Position numbers and translations under genes: made by a program | In this document: positions 1 to 6,154 of the stretch, piece by piece | Numbering within the stretch: the first letter of the stretch is position 1 | Layout: every line of letters starts with the position of its first letter | NCBI GenBank assembly: GCA_934234005.1 | Contig: CAKQHC010000035.1 | Coordinates: forward strand, 1 to 13,882 | DNA length: 13,882 nt | Direction of reading: 5' to 3' | Source: an uncultured Methanomassiliicoccales archaeon | GTDB taxonomy: Archaea > Thermoplasmatota > Thermoplasmata > Methanomassiliicoccales > Methanomethylophilaceae | Notes under the pieces: model-generated | Told to the model about the DNA's origin: nothing | The model's database searches: none | What the model saw: the letters and a program-made list of their open reading frames with translations, nothing else

Positions 1-404
1 GGCCTGGGCGGCAGTTGTTCTTTCAGGGCGGTGACTTTCTGATTCCACTCGTCCCTGAGCACTTTGGTCTCTCTGACCTGCTTGTTGAGGTTGTCACGCT
101 GCTCGCGGCATTTACCTGCCTCATCGACGAGAGCCCTAACCTGAGCGTTGAGGTCGTCCCTCTTTGCTTTCCACTCTTTGGTCTGGTTGTTGTACTCGTC
201 CCTGAGCTTTCTGTGGGCCTCGGCATCCTCATTGGACATTCCGGGCTTTCCCTCTGTTGCGGTTTCCTCGGAAGAGGTGGCCTCAACGGTCTCCGTCTGT
301 TCCTCGGTAACCTGTGCTGCCTGCTGCTCTTCCTGAGTATTCTGTTGCTGAACTTCCTCCACAAAATCTTCCATAAATCCACACTCAATATTCGACGCGG
401 CCAT
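1..404 (-). CDS. Coiled-coil protein, N-terminal part (runs off the left edge)
   Basis: The visible 134 residues start with an acidic, Gln/Glu/Thr-rich low-complexity segment (about residues 11-57). A long charged heptad-like stretch follows, with repeated LRDE, KRDDLN and QRDNLN blocks. This pattern is typical of the uncharacterised archaeal coiled-coil proteins of the COG1340 type; I assign it from pattern only, without a search. No membrane segment or catalytic motif is visible. The 3' end lies beyond position 1. I chose the ATG at 404; an in-frame ATG at 374 (MEDFVEEV) is an alternative, and neither has a clear ribosome binding site. It is divergent from purB across about 145 bp. The strong G/C-ending codon bias suggests a well-expressed gene. 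Function unknown; a structural, chromosome-associated or ribosome-associated role would be a guess. Confidence 0.7.
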   Translation of the reverse strand, partial: MAASNIECGFMEDFVEEVQQQNTQEEQQAAQVTEEQTETVEATSSEETATEGKPGMSNEDAEAHRKLRDEYNNQTKEWKAKRDDLNAQVRALVDEAGKCREQRDNLNKQVRETKVLRDEWNQKVTALKEQLPPR

Positions 405-426
405 GATTAAGCATGGCCCACTTTGG

Positions 427-476
427 ACGAGTCTATACTCGTATCACTTATAACGCTTTCTATATTGTAATACAAT
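427..476 (-). promoter_or_regulatory. Candidate promoter and two dyads upstream of the coiled-coil gene
   Basis: On the minus strand there are two TATA-like elements, one reading TTATAAG (about 453-447) and one reading AATATAG (about 466-460). Two perfect inverted repeats are present: ACGAGT-CTAT-ACTCGT at 427-442, and ATTGTA-A-TACAAT at 464-476. The first would lie at or just before the transcription start of the minus-strand gene, and the second overlaps the farther TATA element. They could be operators, or the first could form a leader hairpin. Which TATA element is used cannot be decided from sequence. Confidence 0.4.
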
Positions 477-512
477 GCGGACGATCCGCAGAAGGATTCG
501 CGAAGGGTCAAC

Positions 513-545
513 AATATAAAGGATATGCGTAATCATCGAATCGAT
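513..545 (+). promoter_or_regulatory. purB promoter with dyad at the predicted start site
   Basis: A TATA box (AATATAAA, 513-520) lies about 33 nt before the purB ATG, so the transcript would begin around 543 with almost no leader. No Shine-Dalgarno sequence is present, which fits a leaderless archaeal mRNA. A perfect small dyad ATCGA-A-TCGAT (535-545) covers the predicted start site and could be an operator. At 5+5 bp it could also be chance. Confidence 0.55.
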
Positions 546-549
546 TTAA

Positions 550-1914
550 ATGAACAGTGTCTGTCCCCTTGACTACAGATACGGCCGTCCCGACATGAAA
601 GCAGTTTTCAGTGAGGAAAGCCGCATCCAAAACGAAATGAAAGTGGAAGCGGCCCTCGCAAGAGCACACGCTTCTTTGGGAACCATATCCGATGAGGATG
701 CAAAAGAAATCACCCGCGTCGCCAGTCTGGACGTTGTCAGTATCGATAGAATCAAAGAAATCGAGAAGGAAACAAGACACGATCTTATGGCAATGGTCAA
801 AGCTATGACCGAAAAATGTAACGGCACTGCCGGAAAGTATGTCCATTTAGGGGCTACGTCCAACGATATTGTCGATACGGCCACCGCTCTCCAGATGAAA
901 GATGCTCTCAATATAATATTGGATGATGTCGAGAATTTCATCCGTACGCTCGCCGTTATTGCCGAAAGGGAAAGGGACACTTTGGAAATCGGCAGAACTC
1001 ACGCCCAGTTTGCTATCCCGATTACATTCGGATTTAAAATCGCAGGGTATATCGCGGAAATGCTCAGACACAGAGAAAGAATTATCGAAGCCATGCCCAG
1101 AATCTGTTGCGGAAAAATGGCCGGTGCCGTAGGGACGGGTGCCGCCCTCGGTAAGAATTTCTTCACCATACAGAAAACAGTCATGTCCGATTTGGGACTT
1201 ACCTATGAACCTGCAGCCACACAGGTTGTAGGGCGCGACAGATACACGGAGTGCATATGCATTCTCGCGAACATCGCCACTTCTATCGAAAGATACGGCA
1301 CCGAGATAAGAAATCTGCAAAGATCGGAAATAGACGAAGCAGCCGAATTCTTTGACGAGAAAAAACAGGTCGGCAGCTCCACAATGGCGCAGAAAAGGAA
1401 TCCCATGAATTCCGAAAACTGCTGCGGTCTTGCGAGAGTTGTCAGGTCGTGTGTCACCCCGACATTCGAAAGCCAGGTTCTGTGGCACGAGAGAGATCTT
1501 TCAAACTCTTCCACGGAGAGATTTACGCTTTCTCATGCCTTTGTCCTTACAGATGAAATTTTAAAGAAAATGAACTGGATTTTCGAAGGATTGGAAGTTA
1601 AAAGAGACAATATGCTTGCCAATATAGAATCCTCTCATGGACTCGTGATGGCCGAACCGCTCATGATGAAGCTCACCGAGAAAGGAATCGGAAGACAGGA
1701 TGCCCACGAAATCATCCGCGAAGCATCCATGATTGCCTCCAGGGAGAAAAGACATCTCAGAGACGTTCTGATGGAACGCGAAGAACTCAAGGGAGTTCTC
1801 ACCAAAGAGGAGATTATCGAAACCATGGATGCGGCCAACTATGTCGGCGGAGCCAGGGAAATCGTCGACAAAATGGTTGCAGCCGCAAACGACGTCGTCG
1901 GTCCGAAGGTGTAA
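550..1914 (+). CDS. purB: Adenylosuccinate lyase
   Basis: Cytoplasmic enzyme of purine synthesis. It releases fumarate from SAICAR to give AICAR, and from adenylosuccinate to give AMP. The 454-residue length is normal for the fumarase/aspartase superfamily. Visible motifs are the N-terminal PLDYRYGRPDM segment, the TRHD motif (His77), GATSND (103-107 region), GRTHAQ (149-153, catalytic His151) and the superfamily signature GSSTMAQKRNP (275-285) on the flexible loop that carries the catalytic serine. The start is supported by the TATA box at 513-520 and by alignment of the N-terminus with the family. A 58-residue membrane peptide follows after 2 nt and is probably cotranscribed. I see no frameshift or missing key residue. 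Assignment is secure at family level. Confidence 0.97.
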   Translation: MNSVCPLDYRYGRPDMKAVFSEESRIQNEMKVEAALARAHASLGTISDEDAKEITRVASLDVVSIDRIKEIEKETRHDLMAMVKAMTEKCNGTAGKYVHLGATSNDIVDTATALQMKDALNIILDDVENFIRTLAVIAERERDTLEIGRTHAQFAIPITFGFKIAGYIAEMLRHRERIIEAMPRICCGKMAGAVGTGAALGKNFFTIQKTVMSDLGLTYEPAATQVVGRDRYTECICILANIATSIERYGTEIRNLQRSEIDEAAEFFDEKKQVGSSTMAQKRNPMNSENCCGLARVVRSCVTPTFESQVLWHERDLSNSSTERFTLSHAFVLTDEILKKMNWIFEGLEVKRDNMLANIESSHGLVMAEPLMMKLTEKGIGRQDAHEIIREASMIASREKRHLRDVLMEREELKGVLTKEEIIETMDAANYVGGAREIVDKMVAAANDVVGPKV

Positions 1915-1916
1915 GA

Positions 1917-2093
1917 ATGGCCTCCAGAGCCGTGCAGGGTTTGATTTTCGGAGCTGTTGCCGGTGCCGCAATCGGCGTAGGATTTTCAGTCCTGACCGGC
2001 GTGTGGTGGTGCATGCTGCTCTGTCCGTTCACCGCAATTATGGGTGCCGCACCGCAGTTATTAAAACCCGCAGACATGGACGACGACGAATAA
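1917..2093 (+). CDS. 58-residue glycine-zipper membrane peptide
   Basis: A small ORF that length cut-offs would miss. It starts 2 nt after purB and has a good Shine-Dalgarno sequence AGGTG (1907-1911), five bases before its ATG, inside the end of purB. The product has two hydrophobic segments (about residues 8-26 and 29-47) separated by Thr-Gly, then a short polar and very acidic tail (MDDDE). The first segment carries Gly8, Gly12, Gly16 and Gly20, a GxxxGxxxGxxxG glycine zipper of the kind that packs helices tightly in membranes. I do not recognise the family. A membrane hairpin that oligomerises is the simplest reading. Coupling to purB implies coexpression, not necessarily a purine role. 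Confidence 0.75.
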   Translation: MASRAVQGLIFGAVAGAAIGVGFSVLTGVWWCMLLCPFTAIMGAAPQLLKPADMDDDE

Positions 2094-2106
2094 TCTTTCA
2101 ACCAAC

Positions 2107-2146
2107 TATAAAAACAACATAAACGATGGTTCTCCGTGAACCATCG
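2107..2146 (+). promoter_or_regulatory. pncB promoter with 9-bp dyad over the start codon
   Basis: A TATA box TATAAAA (2107-2113) lies 26 nt from the GTG start at 2136, the spacing expected for a leaderless transcript. A perfect inverted repeat, CGATGGTTC (2124-2132) and GAACCATCG (2138-2146) with a 5-base centre, is centred on 2135, exactly at the predicted initiation site. It is the strongest operator candidate in the window and could report NAD or nicotinate status. If transcription started upstream it would instead form a hairpin that hides the start codon. Confidence 0.6.
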
Positions 2147-3575
2147 TAACATTCCTCTTCTTTGCGATTACTACGAATATACTATGGGAAACGGCTATGT
2201 CGCCAACGGTATGGCCGACCGCATAGTATACTTTGATATTTTTTTCAGAAAAGTACCTGATAACGGAGGGTTTGCCGTATGCGCGGGCCTACAGCAATTG
2301 ATCGAATATGTCAGAGATTTACATTTCGACGAAGACGACATTGAATTCCTTAGATCTAAGGGAATTTTCTGCGAAGAATATCTTGAGCGCATGGCGAATT
2401 TCAGATTCACCGGCGATGTTTATGCCGTACCTGAAGGAACGCCCGTGTTTCCTGGAGAACCCGTCGTCACCGTCAGAGCAACCGCATTACAGGCACAAAT
2501 GCTCGAAACGTTTTCTCTGCTTACAATCAATCACCAGACTCTGATTGCAACAAAGGCGTCGCGCATCGTACGTGCCGCAGAAGGCAGGACAGTCATGGAA
2601 TTCGGATCCAGAAGGGCACAGGGAACAGATGCCGCTATAATGGGTGCGCGTGCAGCATACATTGCAGGATGCGGCGGTACCGCATGTGCCGTAGCGGATA
2701 AATGGTTCGGTATACCGGCCAGCGGAACTATGGCGCATTCATGGGTCATGATGTTTGACAACGAGTACGAAGCTTTCTGTGCCTACTGCAAAACATATCC
2801 CCACAATGCAACACTTCTGGTCGATACATACGATACTCTCCGGAGCGGAGTGCCGAATGCAATCCGCGCATTCAGGGACATATTGGAGCCTATGGGCATA
2901 AAGAACTGCGCCATAAGACTTGACTCCGGAGATCTTGCGTTTCTCAGCAGAAAAGCACGCAAAATGTTAGATGAAGCAGGATTTACGGAGTGCAAAATTG
3001 TAGTTTCAAATTCTCTTGACGAATGGCTCATAAAAGATTTACTCGAACAGGGCGCTGAAATAGATTCGTTCGGAGTCGGAGACAAACTCATAACCGCACA
3101 CAGTGAGCCGGTGTTTAACGGTGTTTATAAATTAGCCGCAATAGAAGACGGAAACGGCAACATAATACCTAAAATCAAAGTGTCGGAAAACGTTGAAAAA
3201 ATAACGACGCCTCATTTCAAAAAGATATATCGCATATTCGACAATAACGGTAAAGCAATAGCTGATCAGATATGCATATATAATGAAATTATCGACACGG
3301 ACAAACCTCTGGAACTCTTTGATCCCGAGTCCACATGGAAGAAGAAAAGACTGACGGACTATTCTGCGAAAGAACTTATGATTCCAATATTTAAGAATGG
3401 AAAATTGGTCTATGACATGCCCGATCTTGTTTCTATACGCAGATACTGTGCCGAACAGCTGGATACGTTATGGCCCGAAGTCAAACGTTTCTCCAATCCG
3501 CACCATTATTATGTGGATCTTTCCAGAAAATTGTGGGAAACAAAACAGGATTTGCTGAATAACAGCAAAAATTAA
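2136..3575 (+). CDS. pncB: Nicotinate phosphoribosyltransferase
   Basis: Converts nicotinate and PRPP to nicotinate mononucleotide, the entry step of the Preiss-Handler NAD salvage route; cytoplasmic. The 479-residue length fits the longer, Firmicute-like form of the family. Visible features: N-terminal LLCDYYEYTM (8-17), the EFGSRRAQG stretch (155-163), SGTMAHSW (196-203) with His201 as the likely phosphorylated histidine, and RLDSGDL (261-267), the phosphate-binding loop. The GTG start is chosen because the in-frame sequence upstream has no other start before a stop at 2109, and because it lies 26 nt from a TATA box. It is separated from the purB unit by 42 nt with its own promoter, so it is probably monocistronic. 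A hairpin follows at 3582. The similarity to bacterial enzymes may reflect old transfer. Confidence 0.96.
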   Translation: MNHRNIPLLCDYYEYTMGNGYVANGMADRIVYFDIFFRKVPDNGGFAVCAGLQQLIEYVRDLHFDEDDIEFLRSKGIFCEEYLERMANFRFTGDVYAVPEGTPVFPGEPVVTVRATALQAQMLETFSLLTINHQTLIATKASRIVRAAEGRTVMEFGSRRAQGTDAAIMGARAAYIAGCGGTACAVADKWFGIPASGTMAHSWVMMFDNEYEAFCAYCKTYPHNATLLVDTYDTLRSGVPNAIRAFRDILEPMGIKNCAIRLDSGDLAFLSRKARKMLDEAGFTECKIVVSNSLDEWLIKDLLEQGAEIDSFGVGDKLITAHSEPVFNGVYKLAAIEDGNGNIIPKIKVSENVEKITTPHFKKIYRIFDNNGKAIADQICIYNEIIDTDKPLELFDPESTWKKKRLTDYSAKELMIPIFKNGKLVYDMPDLVSIRRYCAEQLDTLWPEVKRFSNPHHYYVDLSRKLWETKQDLLNNSKN

Positions 3576-3581
3576 AAAAAA

Positions 3582-3597
3582 AGGCCCGCAGGGGCCT
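3582..3597. terminator. Hairpin terminator between pncB and the flavoprotein gene
   Basis: AGGCCC-GCAG-GGGCCT is a perfect 6-bp GC-rich stem with a 4-base loop. On the minus strand it is followed by a run of nine T residues, a good intrinsic-type end for the gene at 3604-4011. On the plus strand it follows the pncB stop after 6 nt and has a weaker T tract (TGTTTAC). It probably works for both converging units. Confidence 0.7.
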
Positions 3598-3603
3598 GTT
3601 TAC

Positions 3604-4011
3604 TCAGCAGATTTTCTTTCCTGCATTCGGACCGGGTGTGACAAAGTAAACTTCGTCTACATCGATCTTAATGAGATTCTTTGCGGGTGCGTTTTCCATC
3701 TTGGAGTGCGCAAAGAAAACCGCTTTCTCGTAGTCGGGTCCGGAACTGATGATTGTTGCTTTTCCCTTTACCTGGTATGAGTCACCCTGGTGTTCGGGAG
3801 ACCACATGTAAATTGCAACTTCCGGGTTTTCCTTGATGTTTGCAAGCGTTTTGTTGAAGAAATTGTCAACAATCCAGATTTTGTTGTCTTCTCCGACAAA
3901 GAGCATACCTACCGGAACAACATTGGGAACGCCGTTCTTGGATGCGGTGGCAACAGAGTAAATTCTCTGTGTTTTCATAACCTCTTTGATGTCAGAACAA
4001 ATTCCTGCCAT
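3604..4011 (-). CDS. Pyridoxamine 5'-phosphate oxidase-like FMN-binding protein
   Basis: A 135-residue split-barrel flavoprotein of the putative PNPOx type. The core shows the usual order: an N-terminal helix (SDIKEVMKTQRI), the strand SVATASKNGVPNVVPVG, a strand around KIWIVDNFF, the helix KTLANIKENPEVAI, and the closing strands VKGKATIIS and KIDVDEVYFVTPG. Members bind FMN (or F420 in relatives) and reduce small molecules; the substrate cannot be read from sequence. I prefer the ATG at 4011 over the one at 4032 because it is 27 nt from a TATA element (4041-4034 on this strand), the spacing of a leaderless gene. It is divergent from the cupin-MFS unit and may be co-regulated with it. True vitamin B6 synthesis is unlikely for such a short protein. 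Confidence 0.85.
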   Translation of the reverse strand: MAGICSDIKEVMKTQRIYSVATASKNGVPNVVPVGMLFVGEDNKIWIVDNFFNKTLANIKENPEVAIYMWSPEHQGDSYQVKGKATIISSGPDYEKAVFFAHSKMENAPAKNLIKIDVDEVYFVTPGPNAGKKIC

Positions 4012-4033
4012 GACGTTGTAATTGAGAAGCATT

Positions 4034-4043
4034 CATATAAATA
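4034..4043. promoter_or_regulatory. Shared divergent TATA element
   Basis: The sequence CATATAAATA reads as TATAAATA on the plus strand (4036-4043) and as TTTATATG on the minus strand (4041-4034). Its centre is about 25 nt from the plus-strand ATG at 4064 and about 27 nt from the minus-strand ATG at 4011. One TATA element could therefore direct two leaderless transcripts in opposite directions. No other TATA-like sequence sits at a suitable distance for either gene. Confidence 0.6.
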
Positions 4044-4063
4044 ATTCGAAAATACGGTACGGT

Positions 4064-4393
4064 ATGATTGAAGTTTTGAATGCTTTGGAGGAAACGGCTC
4101 TGGATAACTTCAATGGCGGTAAAGGTACGGTCTACGCCAAAATAAAATATACAGAAAGGAACAAGGTACTGATTATCAGAGTTCCTTCCGGATCTTCGAT
4201 AGGCATGCATAAACACAACGGCAGCCAGGAAACAATATTCGTTCTGAGCGGTTCCGGCAAAGTCATATGCGACGGAATCGAAGAACAGGTGTCCGAGGGT
4301 TGTGTTCATATCTGTCAAAACGGATCCTCCCATTCAATCGAAAATAACGGCAATCATGATTTGATCCTATTCGGATCTGTGGTACAACTGTGA
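4064..4393 (+). CDS. Small single-domain cupin protein
   Basis: A 109-residue cupin. Motif 1 is present in full form: HxH (His49, His51), Glu56 and Gly63. Motif 2 keeps the metal-binding His90 and Asn94 but has Gln where the usual proline is. A metal site of three His and one Glu is therefore expected. The ORF is open upstream to a TTG at 4022, but the ATG at 4064 fits the promoter spacing (25 nt from the TATA centre) and the family length. It ends 6 nt before the MFS transporter, so the two form an operon. Function is open: isomerase, dioxygenase-like enzyme or small-molecule binding protein. The gene context suggests handling of the compound moved by the transporter, which is inference. Confidence 0.88.
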   Translation: MIEVLNALEETALDNFNGGKGTVYAKIKYTERNKVLIIRVPSGSSIGMHKHNGSQETIFVLSGSGKVICDGIEEQVSEGCVHICQNGSSHSIENNGNHDLILFGSVVQL

Positions 4394-4399
4394 AGTTAC

Positions 4400-5578
4400 A
4401 TGAGCGAAAAACTGCTTACCAAGAATTTTGCATTAAACACATGCATATCGTTCTGCTGTTCTCTGAATTACTATCTGTTGCTGATTGCACTGGACGGATT
4501 CTGTCAGAATACATTTCATGCGACATCTGCCGAATCGGGTTTTGCCGCAGGAGTCTATGTCATAGGCGGTATGCTCACACGCATTTTTCTTGGAAAATAC
4601 GTAGAATTGATAGGAAGGCGCAGGATGCTGACACTTGGGTTGTTGTATGCTACCCTGATGTCATGTTCATATTTCTTCGTGTCATCGTTGTCAATGCTGT
4701 TTATCATACGTTTCCTTCACGGAATGGCATACGGCATCAACAGCACATGTACGGGAGACATAGTTGCAAAAATAGTTCCGGCATCGAGACGCGGAGAAGG
4801 ACTGGGATATTTCTATCTGAGTATAACAGCCTCGATGGCTATAGGTCCGTTCCTGGGAATGGCGATTGCAGATGGCGGAAACTATGATATGCTGTTTACA
4901 ATGGGGCTTCTGCTGTATACATCAGCAATGATTTTGGCCTTATTCATGAAAGTTCCCGAAGAAATCCTCACGAAAGAACAAAAAGCAGAAGCGAAAAAAT
5001 TCAACTTGGGCAATCTGTTTGAGAAAAGTGCCATACCCTTAGGCATCACCAGCATGATCTTCTACTTTGCATATTCAGGAGTACTTACATTCATATCCGG
5101 TTATTCCGAAAGCATAGGGCTGTCTTCGGAAGCACAGTATTTCTTCCTTGTAGCAGCATTGGGTACACTCATATCCCGTTTCACAACAGGCAGAATCTAT
5201 GACCGGAGGGGTGCCAACATAATCGTAATTCCAGGATTTGTCATGTTTGTCATAGGCATGTCTGTATTCTCTACAACACACAACGGACTCGTGCTGATGC
5301 TTTCCGGATTCTTCATCGGATATTCCGTATCTATCGTCTATTCCGTCTGTCAAGCCGTTGTCGTATCTAAGAATCCGGCTTACCGCTATGGTGTAACAAC
5401 GTCGACGTTCGGAGCAATATCCGACCTTGGTACTGGATTAGGGCCCAGCATATTGGGATTTGTCGTAGTTTCCGCTGGATACCGCAGTATGTATGCATCA
5501 TGCGTTATGATTGCATTGTTCAGCCTAGCCCTGTATTGGTGTGTTTACGGAAGAACTCAAAACCGTTCGACTGCGTGA
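4400..5578 (+). CDS. Major facilitator superfamily transporter
   Basis: A 392-residue polytopic membrane protein with about 12 hydrophobic segments in two halves, split by a charged cytoplasmic loop (about 184-213, KEQKAEAKK). The MFS motif A between helices 2 and 3 reads GKYVELIGRRR (65-75), and its degenerate copy in the second half reads GRIYDRRG (264-271). RFLHGMAYG (104-112) fits the helix-4 motif B. The layout is that of DHA1-type drug or metabolite exporters, but substrate and direction cannot be read. It starts 6 nt after the cupin stop and is likely cotranscribed with it. No clear ribosome binding site is visible. The nearest relatives would be expected among anaerobic gut bacteria and archaea (inference). 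Confidence 0.93.
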   Translation: MSEKLLTKNFALNTCISFCCSLNYYLLLIALDGFCQNTFHATSAESGFAAGVYVIGGMLTRIFLGKYVELIGRRRMLTLGLLYATLMSCSYFFVSSLSMLFIIRFLHGMAYGINSTCTGDIVAKIVPASRRGEGLGYFYLSITASMAIGPFLGMAIADGGNYDMLFTMGLLLYTSAMILALFMKVPEEILTKEQKAEAKKFNLGNLFEKSAIPLGITSMIFYFAYSGVLTFISGYSESIGLSSEAQYFFLVAALGTLISRFTTGRIYDRRGANIIVIPGFVMFVIGMSVFSTTHNGLVLMLSGFFIGYSVSIVYSVCQAVVVSKNPAYRYGVTTSTFGAISDLGTGLGPSILGFVVVSAGYRSMYASCVMIALFSLALYWCVYGRTQNRSTA

Positions 5579-5593
5579 TGTATAAACCATAGA

Positions 5594-5601
5594 TTTATAT
5601 T
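5594..5601 (+). promoter_or_regulatory. TATA box for tRNA-Ala
   Basis: TTTATATT centred at about 5597 predicts a transcription start near 5622-5625, giving a 10-13 nt leader before the mature tRNA. A second AT-rich element (TATAAACC, 5581-5588) is slightly farther away than expected. Confidence 0.45.
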
Positions 5602-5634
5602 CTGGTCAACAATCGGAGGTACACCGGATTATTT

Positions 5635-5708
5635 GGGCAAGTAGATCAGCCCGGTAGATCGCTGCCTTCGCAAGGCAGAAGTCGCGAGTTCGAATCTCGC
5701 CTTGTCCA
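5635..5708 (+). tRNA. tRNA-Ala (anticodon CGC)
   Basis: Complete 74-nt cloverleaf. The acceptor stem GGGCAAG/CTTGTCC contains a G3-U70 wobble, the main alanine identity element, with discriminator A73. The D stem is GATC/GATC with a GG-containing loop. The anticodon stem is CTGCC/GGCAG around loop TTCGCAA (anticodon CGC, reading GCG). The T stem is GCGAG/CTCGC around TTCGAAT. CCA is not encoded (the next bases are CT), as is common in archaea. There is no intron. Confidence 0.97.
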
Positions 5709-5709
5709 C

Positions 5710-5716
5710 TTTTTTT
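5710..5716 (+). terminator. Poly-T terminator of tRNA-Ala
   Basis: A run of seven T residues begins two bases after the discriminator base. Oligo-T tracts of this kind end archaeal transcripts without needing a hairpin. Confidence 0.65.
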
Positions 5717-6106
5717 GTCTGGCTCTGCCATATCATTTACCTTGGCATTTATATTCCGAGTAAAACGCCCTACTTAAATCCCGCGTGTCAGCAATCAGAT
5801 ACACAACTATTGCGTGATGGCAGACATCGATTGTGTGAAGGAGGAATCCCCATTCATATGATGAAACTGCATTATCTGTTGATTTGAGTTCGTATTCTTT
5901 AAAAATCACACTAACAATTATATACTACATAATACAATAAAGCGGTTGGAGTGAATTTGGAATATGGATCGGTGCTTACCGACCACCAGGGCTCCGTTTA
6001 TCTTCTGTTCAGGTCCTATTTCTGCATCGGATTTTATTTGCATCTGAATCTGATATTCATAAAATAAAAGAATACTGTTTGATTGTCTTGTTAGTCTTAC
6101 CGTCAA
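5717..6106. other. Gene-poor interval after the tRNA
   Basis: About 390 bp with no convincing gene. Open frames across it (about 60 codons on each strand) have odd composition, no family signature and no good start signal. TATA-like sequences occur near 5748-5755 (TTTATATT) and 5916-5923 (TTATATAC), so an unseen small RNA is possible. A short hairpin TCGGT-GCTT-ACCGA occurs at about 5965-5978. It could be a decayed region or a 5' regulatory region. Confidence 0.4.
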
Positions 6107-6109
6107 ATG

Positions 6110-6148
6110 TATAAAGTAATACAATTAGAGGGTCATGATTCGGGGGAG
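6110..6148 (+). promoter_or_regulatory. Promoter and ribosome binding site of the Ntn hydrolase
   Basis: TATAAA at 6110-6115 predicts a start near 6138. GGGGGAG (6142-6148) lies six bases before the ATG at 6155 and acts as a Shine-Dalgarno sequence. Together they favour 6155 over the in-frame ATG at 6107, which lies upstream of the predicted transcript. Confidence 0.6.
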
Positions 6149-6154
6149 TTTACA

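Noticed and set aside
15..410. 131-codon open frame on the plus strand with a hydrophobic product
   Set aside because: It is the complement of the charged coiled-coil gene on the minus strand; leucine/valine richness is a by-product of the opposite-strand coding sequence.
2126..2149. ATG mini-frame of seven codons overlapping the pncB start
   Set aside because: It lies within the dyad arms and upstream of the predicted leaderless start, with no ribosome binding site; more likely a side effect of the palindrome.
5702..5887. 61-codon frame beginning inside the tRNA 3' end
   Set aside because: It begins in the tRNA acceptor stem, has no start signal and no family-like sequence.
5860..5890. ATGATGA followed by CTGT and TGAT, resembling C/D box small RNA elements
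   Set aside because: The D boxes do not match CTGA and no terminal stem is visible; the similarity is too weak to call.
5918..6124. 68-codon frame on the minus strand
   Set aside because: Odd composition, no start signal, and it runs into the promoter of the hydrolase gene; no recognisable protein remnant.
6107..6154. Longer N-terminus of the Ntn hydrolase from the ATG at 6107
   Set aside because: The TATA box at 6110-6115 lies inside it, and the ATG at 6155 has a Shine-Dalgarno sequence at good spacing.
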